Source: an uncultured Ruegeria sp. (GTDB lineage: Bacteria; Pseudomonadota; Alphaproteobacteria; Rhodobacterales; Rhodobacteraceae). Taken from it: a stretch of 64,000 nucleotides of DNA. The stretch spans positions 248,001-312,000 of the forward strand of contig NZ_CANNGO010000002.1 of NCBI RefSeq assembly GCF_947504215.1, in the 5' to 3' direction. The number at the start of each line of letters is the position of its first letter. The stretch's first letter is position 1. Positions 35,741 through 44,243 of the stretch are shown here, piece by piece. The notes beneath the pieces were generated by a model that ran no database searches, had not been told where the DNA came from, and saw nothing but the letters and a program-made list of their open reading frames with translations. A program made the position numbers and the translations under genes.

Positions 35741-36186
35741 GAGCGGTTGTACTTAACAAACGGTGTCAGTGTTCCGATGCGATCATAAAGCTGACGCGCC
35801 GTATGATTGAACTCTTGTGTCAGCCAATAAACGGATGGCGCGCCTTTTCGATCTGCTTGGTCGTAAACCGCTTGTATCAGGGCGCGTCCGACACCTGTCC
35901 CCCGGGTCTCGGGTCGGGCGTACAGGTCCTGAAGGTAGCAAACCTGTTCCACTTTCCAGGCATGTCGGTGAAACAGAAAATGCGTCAGGCCAACAAGTTT
36001 GCGATCTTGCTCGGCGACGAAACAGGAAAAGTCTTGCGGGTCGTCGCCAATCAACCGCGAAAAGGTCGTGGCATAGATCGCTTCAGGAACGGTGGTTTCG
36101 TAGAAGGCGAGGTAGTCCCGCCACATCTCGGCCCATGCGTCCCTGTCTTCGGTGCGCAGGGCGCGAATCTTTATTGCGTGGGCCAC
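35737..36186 (-). CDS. GNAT family N-acetyltransferase
   Basis: A 149-residue acetyltransferase with the acetyl-CoA loop ARPETRGTGVGRALIQAVY (motif A, Q/RxxGxG/A) and a preceding strand VCYLQDLY. Start is GTG at 36186 (VAHAIKIRALRTED), where homology-like sequence begins; the upstream 25 codons look non-coding. Substrate unknown. Its last codon overlaps the DUF2927 start by ATGA, placing it in the same transcript, possibly by chance of operon growth. Confidence 0.82.
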   Translation of the reverse strand: MAHAIKIRALRTEDRDAWAEMWRDYLAFYETTVPEAIYATTFSRLIGDDPQDFSCFVAEQDRKLVGLTHFLFHRHAWKVEQVCYLQDLYARPETRGTGVGRALIQAVYDQADRKGAPSVYWLTQEFNHTARQLYDRIGTLTPFVKYNRS

Positions 36187-36289
36187 GGGACACGTCCTGT
36201 TTTGTGTGTTCGAGCTGAACACAATCTTTCTGATGCTGACATCCGGTCTGCGCCAAGGCAAGCCGCGATCACCAGATGTTCAAGCGGGT

Positions 36290-37135
36290 TCAGCCTTTGC
36301 GGCGTGCCATAAAGGCTAGACGCTCAAAAAGATGCACATCCTGCTCATTCTTCAGCAAGGCACCATGCAGTTTTGGCAACGCGTTGACTCCGTCGCGCTT
36401 GAGGTCCTCGGCAGTCAGGTCTTCGGCCAGTAGCAGCTTCAACCAGTCCAGAACCTCGGATGTCGACGGTTTCTTCTTCAGCCCCTGAGTCTCACGAATT
36501 TCATAAAACTGCGTCAGCGCGGTTGTTAACAGCGCATCTTTGATGCCGGGGTGATGCACCTCGACGATCCGGCGCATCGTGGCGTCATCGGGAAAGCGAA
36601 TGTAGTGAAAAAAACAGCGGCGCAGAAACGCGTCCGGCAGTTCTTTTTCATTGTTCGAGGTAATAATCACGATCGGACGGTTTTTGGCCCGGACAGTCGC
36701 GCCGGTCTCATAGACGTGGAATTCCATCTTATCGAGTTCCTGCAACAGGTCGTTGGGAAATTCGATATCGGCCTTGTCGATCTCATCAATCAGCAGAACC
36801 ACCTTTTCATCCGCTTCGAACGCCTGCCACAGCTTTCCCTTGCGGATATAGTTCGACACGTCATGCACGCGTTCTTCACCCAACTGGCTATCGCGCAACC
36901 GGCTGACCGCATCATATTCATATAGGCCCTGCTGCGCACGGGTGGTGGATTTGACGTTCCACTCGATCATTTTCAACCGCAACGCACCGGTCACTTGTCT
37001 GGCCAGCTCGGTTTTACCGGTGCCGGGTTCCCCCTTGACCAGCAATGGGCGTTCCAATGTCACAGCGGCATTTACAGCGATGGTCAGGTCGTCGGTGGCA
37101 ACATATTCAGCTGTGCCTTGGAAACGTGCGGTCAT
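36290..37135 (-). CDS. MoxR-type AAA+ ATPase
   Basis: A 281-residue AAA+ protein with Walker A GEPGTGKTELARQV, Walker B VVLLIDEIDKADIEFPNDLL, sensor 1 ITSNNEKELPDAFLRRCFF and Arg finger RRCF. MoxR-family ATPases work with VWA proteins as chaperones for assembly or activation of protein complexes. Its VWA partner gene lies 2.1 kb downstream, with GNAT, DUF2927 and the small membrane protein between, in one leftward cluster. This separation is wider than the usual adjacent pair. Confidence 0.9.
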   Translation of the reverse strand: MTARFQGTAEYVATDDLTIAVNAAVTLERPLLVKGEPGTGKTELARQVTGALRLKMIEWNVKSTTRAQQGLYEYDAVSRLRDSQLGEERVHDVSNYIRKGKLWQAFEADEKVVLLIDEIDKADIEFPNDLLQELDKMEFHVYETGATVRAKNRPIVIITSNNEKELPDAFLRRCFFHYIRFPDDATMRRIVEVHHPGIKDALLTTALTQFYEIRETQGLKKKPSTSEVLDWLKLLLAEDLTAEDLKRDGVNALPKLHGALLKNEQDVHLFERLAFMARRKG

Positions 37136-37184
37136 GGGCCCCTCGTGTGGTTATGCGCGATGAACGAGCAAGAGTGTGGTGTCC

Positions 37185-37213
37185 GGGTTACAGAGGGGCA
37201 ACGTTTTTGACAA
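37185..37213 (-). promoter_or_regulatory. Probable promoter of the MoxR/VWA cluster
   Basis: On the minus strand TTGTCA (37213-37208) and TAACCC (37190-37185) are 17 bp apart, 49 bases before the ATPase start. Confidence 0.35.
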
Positions 37214-37415
37214 CCCAGGCCCCTGCGTCGGATGAAGCGAATTTTTGTAACAAGTCCAATCTGTTTGGTTTGATTCGGTGAGAATCCGCTCATGCAGCAC
37301 ATGAAAATTGCCTTGAAATCGCCTGCTGAATTTCACAGAAAAACAAGGTTTTGTTGTTTTAAGTCTCATATTTAGACAGGCCCGACTAACGGCGTATCGG
37401 TGCGACGTTTGTGTA

Positions 37416-37444
37416 GTGACATTCTTACGCGCGTCGGATAAACG
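37416..37444 (+). promoter_or_regulatory. Probable promoter of dksA
   Basis: GTGACA (37416-37421) and TAAACG (37439-37444) are 17 bp apart. The transcript would start near 37450 and include both possible dksA start codons. Confidence 0.35.
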
Positions 37445-37519
37445 CTGCGCAGAAGGGGGTGCCAAATGTCAGGTGAAACGACCGCGACCGACGTTTCTGG
37501 CCATACCAAGGGAGCCAAT

Positions 37520-37942
37520 ATGAAGCAGGAAGTTTTTCTGCCGGAAGATTATCGCCCGGCCGAAGATGAACCGTTCATGAATGATCGACAGCTTGAGTAT
37601 TTTCGTCGCAAGCTGCTTGATTGGAAGACTGAACTTTTAGCAGGCAGCCGCGACACGATCGAAGGATTGCAGGACAATACCCGCAACATTCCCGATGTAG
37701 CTGACCGCGCAAGCGAAGAGACCGACCGTGCGCTGGAGCTGCGTACGCGGGATCGTCAACGCAAGCTTGTGTCCAAGATTGATTCCGCACTGCGTCGGAT
37801 CGACGAGGGTGAGTATGGGTATTGCGAAAAAACGGGCGATCCTATCTCGCTGAAGCGTCTGGATGCGCGTCCGATCGCGACCATGACGCTTGAGGCACAG
37901 GAACGCCATGAACGCCGCGAGAAAGTCCACCGCGACGATTGA
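37520..37942 (+). CDS. dksA: DksA-type RNA polymerase-binding regulator, zinc-site-less
   Basis: A 140-residue DksA. The coiled coil (about residues 20-95) carries the tip motif with D59, D62 and A64 (NIPDVADRASEE), which reaches the polymerase secondary channel and works with ppGpp. The zinc finger is eroded: only C102 of four Cys remains (GYCEKTGDPI, then ATMTLEAQ for the second pair). Rhodobacter sphaeroides DksA is known to function with such a site. An upstream ATG at 37466 with its own good Shine-Dalgarno would add 18 residues. A strong terminator follows. Confidence 0.9.
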   Translation: MKQEVFLPEDYRPAEDEPFMNDRQLEYFRRKLLDWKTELLAGSRDTIEGLQDNTRNIPDVADRASEETDRALELRTRDRQRKLVSKIDSALRRIDEGEYGYCEKTGDPISLKRLDARPIATMTLEAQERHERREKVHRDD

Positions 37943-37966
37943 TCGCTCGGATTTGGCGAAGCAAAT

Positions 37967-37997
37967 ACGCCGGGGCTTATGGCTCCGGCGTTTTTTG
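37967..37997 (+). terminator. Terminator of dksA
   Basis: A 10-bp stem (37967-37976 with 37982-37991, one G-U) and 5-base loop is followed by an unbroken run of T residues from 37991 to 37996. Confidence 0.9.
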
Positions 37998-38014
37998 TGC
38001 GATAAGTTTGCCTT

Positions 38015-39163
38015 ATGAATGTTGAAAGTCTGAAAGTCGGCGTTGTTGGCGCCGGAATAGGCGGCTTGGCGGCTGCGATTGCGTTGCGTCAAAAGGGTGC
38101 CGATGTTGTTGTTCTGGAACAGGCGCCTGAAATCGCTGAAGTCGGGGCTGGTTTACAGATCAGTGCAAACGGCCTGACCGTTCTCAAGGCGCTGGGTGTT
38201 CTCGGAGATGGCCCTGATATGGGGCAACGGTCCTACGGTACGATCCTGCGCGACTACAAATTCGGGCGCTTTATCAGCCGGATCGGAGAGCCCGCTGCCG
38301 GTCCCACATATTACTACCACCGGGCGGATCTGATTGACCTGCTGCTCAAATCCGCAGGTGAAGTTGGTGTTGAGGTTCGCCTTGGCAGCAAAGTTCAGGA
38401 AATCAATGAACACCCTGAAAGAGCCGAAATACAATTGGCCACTGGGGATATCCTGCCGGTGGATTTTGTGGTTGCAGCAGATGGTGGCCGCAGCGCGATC
38501 CGCCCCATCCTGAACGGAGAGGAAATCCTTGGTTTCACCAACCAGGTGGCGTGGCGTGCGACGATACCGTGGGATCGCGTGTCGAAACTGCCCAAAGCGC
38601 ATCTGACCATGGGGCCGGGGCGCCACGTGGTAACCTATCCGCTGCGCGATCAGAGCCTTCTCAATATCGTTGCCATCGAAGAGAGGTCGGATTGGCAAGG
38701 CGAAGGCTGGCGTTTGAAAGGCGATCCGAACGATCTACGCGCGCGGTTTTCGGATTTTGGCGGCAAAGTGAACGACGTATTGCAGGAGGTTCAGGATACT
38801 TATCTCTGGGCTTTATTCCTGCGTCCGGTTGCGCGAAAATGGCAGAACGGGCGCGTCGCTCTGCTTGGGGATGCGGCGCATCCGACGTTGCCGTTCATGG
38901 CCCAGGGCGCATGCCTTGCGCTTGAGGATGCATGGATTTTGGCGCGGTCTTTTGAAGGCAACGATGTTGCCGATGCATTGAGCGCCTATGTGGTCGCACG
39001 CACCGCACGGGCTCGGAAGGTTGTCGAAGCGGCCTCAGCCAATGCGCGGAACTTTCACTTGCGCGGACCCGCGCGCATTGCAGCCCAAATGGCTCTGACG
39101 GCGTTCGGAGGTCGATTGGGACGCCGATACGACTGGATATACAGCTACGACGCAACCGCCTGA
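38015..39163 (+). CDS. FAD-dependent monooxygenase (salicylate hydroxylase-like)
   Basis: A 382-residue class A flavoprotein monooxygenase. Visible are the Rossmann motif VGAGIGGLAAAIALRQKGA, the DG motif VVAADGGRSAIR and the FAD-ribityl motif GDAAHPTLPFMAQGACLALED. These residues and length resemble salicylate or 6-hydroxynicotinate 3-hydroxylases that use NAD(P)H and O2 to hydroxylate aromatic acids. No aromatic-catabolism genes adjoin, so the substrate stays open. It is convergent with xth, four bases away. Confidence 0.88.
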   Translation: MNVESLKVGVVGAGIGGLAAAIALRQKGADVVVLEQAPEIAEVGAGLQISANGLTVLKALGVLGDGPDMGQRSYGTILRDYKFGRFISRIGEPAAGPTYYYHRADLIDLLLKSAGEVGVEVRLGSKVQEINEHPERAEIQLATGDILPVDFVVAADGGRSAIRPILNGEEILGFTNQVAWRATIPWDRVSKLPKAHLTMGPGRHVVTYPLRDQSLLNIVAIEERSDWQGEGWRLKGDPNDLRARFSDFGGKVNDVLQEVQDTYLWALFLRPVARKWQNGRVALLGDAAHPTLPFMAQGACLALEDAWILARSFEGNDVADALSAYVVARTARARKVVEAASANARNFHLRGPARIAAQMALTAFGGRLGRRYDWIYSYDATA

Positions 39164-39167
39164 GCGA

Positions 39168-39947
39168 TCACAGATCGAGATCGACCCAAACGGGAACATG
39201 ATCTGAGGGTTTCTCATGCCCTCGAACCTCAGCGTCGATCTGACAATCCCGCATGAGGTCTGCGGCCTGCGGAGTCAGCAGGAAATGATCGATGCGAATA
39301 CCGTCATTCTTGTTCCATGCACCCGCCTGGTAGTCCCAGAAAGAATAGTGACCAGGCCCGTTGGTACGCGCCCGGAAGGCTTCGGTGAACCCCAGGTTTA
39401 AAATCATGCGAAACGCCGCGCGGCTTTCGGGCCGGAACAACGCATCCTCACGCCACGCATCCGGGCGTTTGGCGTCCTCGGCTTGCGGAATGATATTGTA
39501 GTCGCCAGCCATCAAAGCTGCGTCTTCGCTGGCCAGCAAGTCGCGCGCCCGTTCGTACAGGCGTTCCATCCATGCCAGTTTATACTCGTATTTTGGTCCA
39601 GGCACAGGGTTGCCATTTGGCAGATACAACCCACAAATTCGCAAAGCTTGCTTGCCAATGACCGTCGCCTCGATCCAGCGCGCCTGTTCATCTTCGTCAT
39701 CACCGGGAAGGCCGCGCGTGACATCCTCCAGCGGGAATTTCGACAAGATCGCCACACCGTTAAAGCTTTTCTGCCCATGGGTTTCGACATTGTACCCGCG
39801 CTCTTCGAACAGCTCGCGGGGGAAGTTCTCGTCAATCGACTTGATTTCCTGCAGCAGAACGACGTCGGGCTGCGCATCATCCAACCAGCGCGGCAGAGCC
39901 TCGGCCCGCGCCTTGATGCCATTGATGTTGAATGTGGCGATTTTCAT
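39168..39947 (-). CDS. xth: Exodeoxyribonuclease III
   Basis: A 259-residue AP endonuclease/exonuclease of the EEP fold: MKIATFNINGIKAR (Asn ligand), LLQEIKS (catalytic Glu), LMAGDYNI (Asp/Asn), and the end RIDHFLLTP with SDHVPVW (catalytic His). It cuts at abasic sites during base excision repair and digests 3' ends. ATG at 39947 has the ideal Shine-Dalgarno GGAGG seven bases upstream; a TTG two codons earlier is less likely. Confidence 0.93.
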   Translation of the reverse strand: MKIATFNINGIKARAEALPRWLDDAQPDVVLLQEIKSIDENFPRELFEERGYNVETHGQKSFNGVAILSKFPLEDVTRGLPGDDEDEQARWIEATVIGKQALRICGLYLPNGNPVPGPKYEYKLAWMERLYERARDLLASEDAALMAGDYNIIPQAEDAKRPDAWREDALFRPESRAAFRMILNLGFTEAFRARTNGPGHYSFWDYQAGAWNKNDGIRIDHFLLTPQAADLMRDCQIDAEVRGHEKPSDHVPVWVDLDL

Positions 39948-40019
39948 GCGCAATCCTCCGAAACACTATGGCAACCTATCGCCCAGATTAGGACCAACGG
40001 CAAGTTGCTAGGCGATGTT

Positions 40020-40064
40020 GCGAGGCTCTGCCTCGCGCTCCGGGATACTTTTGGCCAGATGAAG
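40020..40064 (+). repeat. Dispersed intergenic element, copy 3
   Basis: A hairpin with 7-bp arms GCGAGGC/GCCTCGC (40020-40036) precedes the variant core CCGGGATACTTTTGGCCAGA + TGAAG (40040-40064). It lies between the xth promoter side and erpA's end. Confidence 0.6.
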
Positions 40065-40140
40065 AAACGCATTCTTAACCAATTTATTTGACCAAGTGTA
40101 TGCGGTACAGCCGGGGACGCCGATGACCGCGCCAGGTGAA

Positions 40141-40223
40141 GCTCTCCGGCGTAAAAGTCGGAGAGCGGCCCCCTGCTTCATCTGGCTGAAAATATCCTGG
40201 GGGTTTGGGGGCAAAGCCCCCAA
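40141..40223 (-). repeat. Dispersed intergenic element, copy 4
   Basis: Reverse-oriented core CTTCATCTGGCTGAAAATAT + CCTGGGGG (40176-40203) is flanked by hairpins: arms GCTCTCCG/CGGAGAGC (40141-40166) on one side and TTGGGGGC/GCCCCCAA (40205-40223) on the other. It sits just past the erpA stop, and its hairpin read leftward can terminate erpA. Confidence 0.7.
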
Positions 40224-40230
40224 TTGGTGA

Positions 40231-40554
40231 TCACATGGAAAAGGATGTGCCGCAGCCGCAGGAGGAGGTGGCATTGGGATTGTTGATCACAAAGCGCGCG
40301 CCGATCAGTTCCTGGGTGAAATCGATGACGGCGTTTTCGAGAAATGGCAGCGAAATCGAATCTACGATCACCTTCTGACCTTTGCCTTCCAGCACAAGGT
40401 CATCCTCTTTCGGCTCATCCAGCGCGATTTCGTATTGAAATCCGGAACACCCGCCGCCTTCCACTGCGACGCGCAGGGCCTGACCCTGATCCGCTGCGCC
40501 GATTTCGGCAAGGCGTTCAAAGGCGCGTTCTGTGACTGATGGGGGCAGATTCAT
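40231..40554 (-). CDS. erpA: A-type iron-sulfur cluster carrier
   Basis: A 107-residue HesB/IscA-family protein with the three cluster ligands: Cys in VEGGGCSGFQYEI and the paired Cys in NATSSCGCGTSFSM at the C-terminus. It hands 4Fe-4S clusters from the SUF assembly system to target enzymes. ErpA is chosen over IscA/SufA because it stands outside the suf operon and next to dgt, as elsewhere in Rhodobacteraceae. Start at 40554 (MNLPPSVTE). Confidence 0.88.
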   Translation of the reverse strand: MNLPPSVTERAFERLAEIGAADQGQALRVAVEGGGCSGFQYEIALDEPKEDDLVLEGKGQKVIVDSISLPFLENAVIDFTQELIGARFVINNPNATSSCGCGTSFSM

Positions 40555-40630
40555 GCCGGACTCCAAAGGTTTCTTTCCTCTACGCTCTACAATATAGAAA
40601 GTGCAAGGACAGGCGACAAGGACAAGACCA

Positions 40631-41773
40631 TTGGAGCGAGCAGGTTTTGCCTCTGATCCAGGCCGCGCAAGGGGGCGGCTTGTACCAGAGGAAGAAAGCA
40701 GTTTCCGGACATGCTTTCAGCGCGACCGGGACCGGATCATCCACGCAAGTGCCTTCCGACGACTCAAACACAAAACGCAGGTGTTTGTGGAACATGAAGG
40801 CGATAACTACCGCACGCGGCTGACCCATTCGATCGAAGTGGCACAGGTGGCGCGTACGATTGCGGGTGCGTTGGGGCTGAACCCCGAATTGACCGAAGCG
40901 GTTGCCTTGGCGCATGACCTTGGGCACACACCATTTGGCCACACTGGTGAAGATGCGTTGCACGCGCTGATGGCGCCTTATGGCGGGTTCGACCACAATG
41001 CCCAAGCCATTCGAATCGTGACCAAACTCGAACGTCACTATGCCGGTTTCGATGGCTGCAATCTGACTTGGGAGTGTCTTGAGGGTATTGCCAAACACAA
41101 CGGCCCGGTGCTGGGTGAACTGCCTTGGGCCCTGGCGGAGTTCAATGAACACTTTGATCTGGAATTGCTCTCGCATGCCAGTGCTGAGGCGCAGGTCGCG
41201 GCGTTGTCAGATGACGTCGCCTATAACAACCACGATCTGCTGGACGGGCTGAGGGCTGGGCTGTTCTCGGATGATGATATCCGGCAATTGCCTATTGTTG
41301 GGGATTGTTATGCTGAAGTGGACCGAAAATACCCCGATTTAGAAGCTTACCGCCGTCGTCACGAGGCGTTGCGCCGCGTGTTCGGCGTTATGGTGGCTGA
41401 CGTTATCGACACATCGAGCGATTTGCTTGTCGGTTCAGGTGCGCAAACGGTCGAAGAAATTCGTAACATTGGCTACCCGGTGATCCGGTTTTCCGATGAC
41501 CTTTGGGTGCAACTGAAAGAAATCAGGGCCTTTTTGTTCACGCGGATGTACCGGGCGCCCAGCGTCATGACCGTTCGGGACGAGGTGAGCAAAGTCGTCG
41601 AAGATCTATTTCCCATCTACCTCAGCGACCCCAAACAAATGCCTGCGCGGTGGCATAGCGATATTGAGGCGGCAGGTAGTGAGACGGCGCTGGCGCGAAT
41701 TGTCTCGGACTATATTGCGGGTATGACGGATCGCTTCGCGTTGCAGGATCATGCGCGGCTTATTGGGGGCTGA
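40631..41773 (+). CDS. dgt: dNTP triphosphohydrolase (Dgt-like)
   Basis: A 380-residue HD-superfamily enzyme. RLTHSIEVAQVARTIA gives the first His, HDLGHTPFGHTGED the HD pair with the extra His, and later DVAYNNHDL the final Asp. Type 2 dGTPase-like proteins strip triphosphate from dNTPs and keep nucleotide pools in balance. I chose TTG at 40631 (LERAGFASDPGRARGRL), which has AAGGA eight bases upstream; a GTG at 40601 lacks such a signal. It is divergent from erpA. Confidence 0.88.
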   Translation: MERAGFASDPGRARGRLVPEEESSFRTCFQRDRDRIIHASAFRRLKHKTQVFVEHEGDNYRTRLTHSIEVAQVARTIAGALGLNPELTEAVALAHDLGHTPFGHTGEDALHALMAPYGGFDHNAQAIRIVTKLERHYAGFDGCNLTWECLEGIAKHNGPVLGELPWALAEFNEHFDLELLSHASAEAQVAALSDDVAYNNHDLLDGLRAGLFSDDDIRQLPIVGDCYAEVDRKYPDLEAYRRRHEALRRVFGVMVADVIDTSSDLLVGSGAQTVEEIRNIGYPVIRFSDDLWVQLKEIRAFLFTRMYRAPSVMTVRDEVSKVVEDLFPIYLSDPKQMPARWHSDIEAAGSETALARIVSDYIAGMTDRFALQDHARLIGG

Positions 41774-42325
41774 TCACTCAACCCCGATATAGGCTAGTGC
41801 CCACACCTGTTGCCCGGATTGTTCTTGCGCAAGATCGGCGTCATCAGTGGGTGGAAAAACAATCATTGTTGGGCCGTAGCCACCGATTCCCATAGGCGCA
41901 CCATCCGCATGGGTTGCGACAATCGGTTGATGTGCAGTGATGCTGTCCCATGGAATTTCCGCCTGATAGCCGTCCATGGCCATAGGCATGGCCGTTTTGC
42001 CCTTGGCCCCTGCCACTTTCATAACTTCTGAAAGGTGTGGGCCGGAAAAGGCGATGTCGCGTTGGTTGCCTTCTGGGCCATAGGTGATGGTGATCTCGAC
42101 TTGCTCAAGCTGATCCAGCATCGCGGCGTCAAACCCCGCGCCGCCGTTATGCTGGACTTCAAGATATCCAAGCAATCCGCCATCATTTTCGTCGCGCGCG
42201 GGCAGGTTTGTCTGGGTCACGGCGCCGCCCAGCGTTAACAACACGTGGCCTTGCGGGGCGGGCATGTCAGCCCATACCGGTGTCGCAGCGGTCAGCAGTA
42301 GGCTTAGCGGCAGTGTAAGGCGCAT
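41774..42325 (-). CDS. Exported molybdopterin-oxidoreductase-fold protein (SUOX-like domain)
   Basis: A 183-residue protein with a signal peptide (cleavage near PVWAD). The remaining 160 residues match the small sulfite-oxidase-fold proteins seen in Rhodobacteraceae: LLTLGG at the start, [39 protein letters not shown], and [11 protein letters not shown] near the end. It lacks the Cys that binds molybdopterin in true enzymes, so catalysis is doubtful; a binding role is possible. Its stop abuts that of dgt. Confidence 0.65.
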   Translation of the reverse strand: MRLTLPLSLLLTAATPVWADMPAPQGHVLLTLGGAVTQTNLPARDENDGGLLGYLEVQHNGGAGFDAAMLDQLEQVEITITYGPEGNQRDIAFSGPHLSEVMKVAGAKGKTAMPMAMDGYQAEIPWDSITAHQPIVATHADGAPMGIGGYGPTMIVFPPTDDADLAQEQSGQQVWALAYIGVE

Positions 42326-42404
42326 GGATCGATCTCCGGTTCCTGAGTTTATGCCGAGATTAGCGAGCTTTGACGCGAAACCAAGCCCAAACCGATCGCT
42401 TGCA

Positions 42405-42432
42405 TTGACCTTGCCGCCTTGCGTGGTAAACC
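42405..42432 (+). promoter_or_regulatory. Promoter of argS
   Basis: TTGACC (42405-42410) and TAAACC (42427-42432) are 16 bp apart, ending 27 bases before the argS ATG. Confidence 0.5.
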
Positions 42433-42458
42433 GCCCGGCAAGCAAAAGGACATCCGAA

Positions 42459-44204
42459 ATGAACCTGTTTTCCGAGATCCGCGGCCTGGTGCTGGACGCG
42501 CTGGCACAGATGCAGTCCGAAGGCGCTCTGCCCGAAGGGATTAGCTTTGACAACGTGGCGGTCGAACCGCCGCGTGACGCGGCACATGGAGACATGGCGA
42601 CAAATGCCGCGATGGTGTTGGCGAAGCCTGCCAAGATGAAGCCGCGCGACATTGCCGATCTGTTGGCCGGGAAACTAGCGGCGGATGACCGGATCACCAG
42701 CGCCGAAGTGGCAGGGCCCGGCTTTCTGAACCTGCGGCTTGCGCCATCGGTTTGGCAAGGCGTTCTGGCCGCGGTGTTGGAACAAGGCACGGATTATGGT
42801 CGCTCGACCATGGGGCATGGGCAAAAGGTCAACGTGGAATACGTTTCGGCCAACCCTACCGGTCCTTTACATGTAGGTCATACGCGGGGTGCTGTGTTTG
42901 GCGATGCGCTGGCAAGCCTTCTGGCCTATTCGGGCCATGACGTGACACGCGAATACTACATCAACGATGGCGGCGCACAGGTGGATGTGTTGGCACGATC
43001 AGCGTATGAGCGGTACCGCGAAGCCAATGGTCTAAGCCCCGAGATTGCCGAAGGGCTCTATCCCGGCGACTACCTGATCCCGATCGGTGAGGCGCTGAAA
43101 GAGAAATATGGCGACAGCCTGGTCGACAAGCCCGAAAGCGACTGGCTGGAAGATCTGCGTGAGTTCTCAACCGAGGCGATGATGGACCTGATCCGCGCCG
43201 ATCTGAAGGCGCTGGGTGTCGAGATGGACGTGTTCTTCTCGGAAAAGTCGCTCTATGGCACGGGCCGGATCGAGGCTGCGCTGAAGTCACTGACCGACAA
43301 GGGGCTGATCTATGAAGGCGTGCTGGAGCCACCCAAAGGCAAAAAGCCCGAAGATTGGGAACCGCGCGAGCAGACACTGTTCAAATCGACTGAACACGGT
43401 GACGACGTAGACCGCCCGGTCAAGAAGTCGGATGGCAGCTGGACCTATTTCGCCCCGGATATCGCCTATCACTACGACAAGGTAAGCCGTGGTTTTGACG
43501 CGCTGATCGATGTGTTCGGCGCGGACCATGGTGGCTATGTCAAACGGATGAAGGCGGCTGTGTCAGCCCTGTCCGATGGTCAGGTATCGCTGGATATCAA
43601 GCTGACCCAGCTGGTGAAACTGTGGAAGAACGGCGAGCCGTTCAAGATGTCGAAGCGGGCAGGGAACTTCGTCACCCTGCGCGACGTGGTCGATCAGGTC
43701 GGGCCGGATGTGACGCGTTTTGTCATGCTGACCCGTAAGAACGACGCGCCGCTGGATTTCGATTTCGACAAGGTGCTGGAGCAGAGCCGCGAGAACCCTG
43801 TGTTCTACGTGCAATATGCCCATGCCCGGGTCATGAGCGTGCTGCGTCGCGCGGCTGAGGCTGGGATAGACGCGGAGGATACCACACTTAAAGGCGCCGA
43901 CCTTGGCAAGATTGATCACGCGTCTGAGCTAACTGTCGCCAAGAAACTGGCCGAATGGCCACGGCTGGTCGAGATCGCCGCGCGCACTAATGAACCGCAC
44001 CGCATTGCCTTCTATCTGTATGAACTTGCAGGGGATTTCCATGCATTGTGGAATAAGGGCAACGAAGAAACCCAATTGCGCTTCATTCAGGATGGCGATG
44101 TGGCCACAAGTCAGTCAAAAATCGCACTGGCCCGCTCCGTTTCTGTTGTGATTTCAGCGGGCTTGGGTATTCTTGGCGTTACTCCGGCGCAGGAGATGCG
44201 GTAA
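42459..44204 (+). CDS. argS: Arginyl-tRNA synthetase
   Basis: A 581-residue class I synthetase. It has the N-terminal Add-1 domain, the HIGH variant in [13 protein letters not shown], the KMSK-type loop MSKRAGNFV, and the C-terminal helical DALR anticodon-binding domain. It charges tRNA-Arg. The ATG at 42459 follows AAGGA and a good promoter; the long frame upstream is not coding. Downstream genes for SPOR, NagZ and ScpAB are tightly packed and probably share transcription. Confidence 0.96.
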   Translation: MNLFSEIRGLVLDALAQMQSEGALPEGISFDNVAVEPPRDAAHGDMATNAAMVLAKPAKMKPRDIADLLAGKLAADDRITSAEVAGPGFLNLRLAPSVWQGVLAAVLEQGTDYGRSTMGHGQKVNVEYVSANPTGPLHVGHTRGAVFGDALASLLAYSGHDVTREYYINDGGAQVDVLARSAYERYREANGLSPEIAEGLYPGDYLIPIGEALKEKYGDSLVDKPESDWLEDLREFSTEAMMDLIRADLKALGVEMDVFFSEKSLYGTGRIEAALKSLTDKGLIYEGVLEPPKGKKPEDWEPREQTLFKSTEHGDDVDRPVKKSDGSWTYFAPDIAYHYDKVSRGFDALIDVFGADHGGYVKRMKAAVSALSDGQVSLDIKLTQLVKLWKNGEPFKMSKRAGNFVTLRDVVDQVGPDVTRFVMLTRKNDAPLDFDFDKVLEQSRENPVFYVQYAHARVMSVLRRAAEAGIDAEDTTLKGADLGKIDHASELTVAKKLAEWPRLVEIAARTNEPHRIAFYLYELAGDFHALWNKGNEETQLRFIQDGDVATSQSKIALARSVSVVISAGLGILGVTPAQEMR

Positions 44205-44243
44205 CCAATACCGCCCGAACCGCCGGTCTGAGGCAGACAAGAA

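Larger units (their letters stand above)
37136..37519. other. Divergent regulatory region between the MoxR ATPase gene and dksA
   Basis: This 384-bp stretch has two probable promoters, one for each side (37185-37213 leftward, 37416-37444 rightward), and an AT-rich central part (37310-37375). I see no gene or recognised RNA in the centre. Confidence 0.4.
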
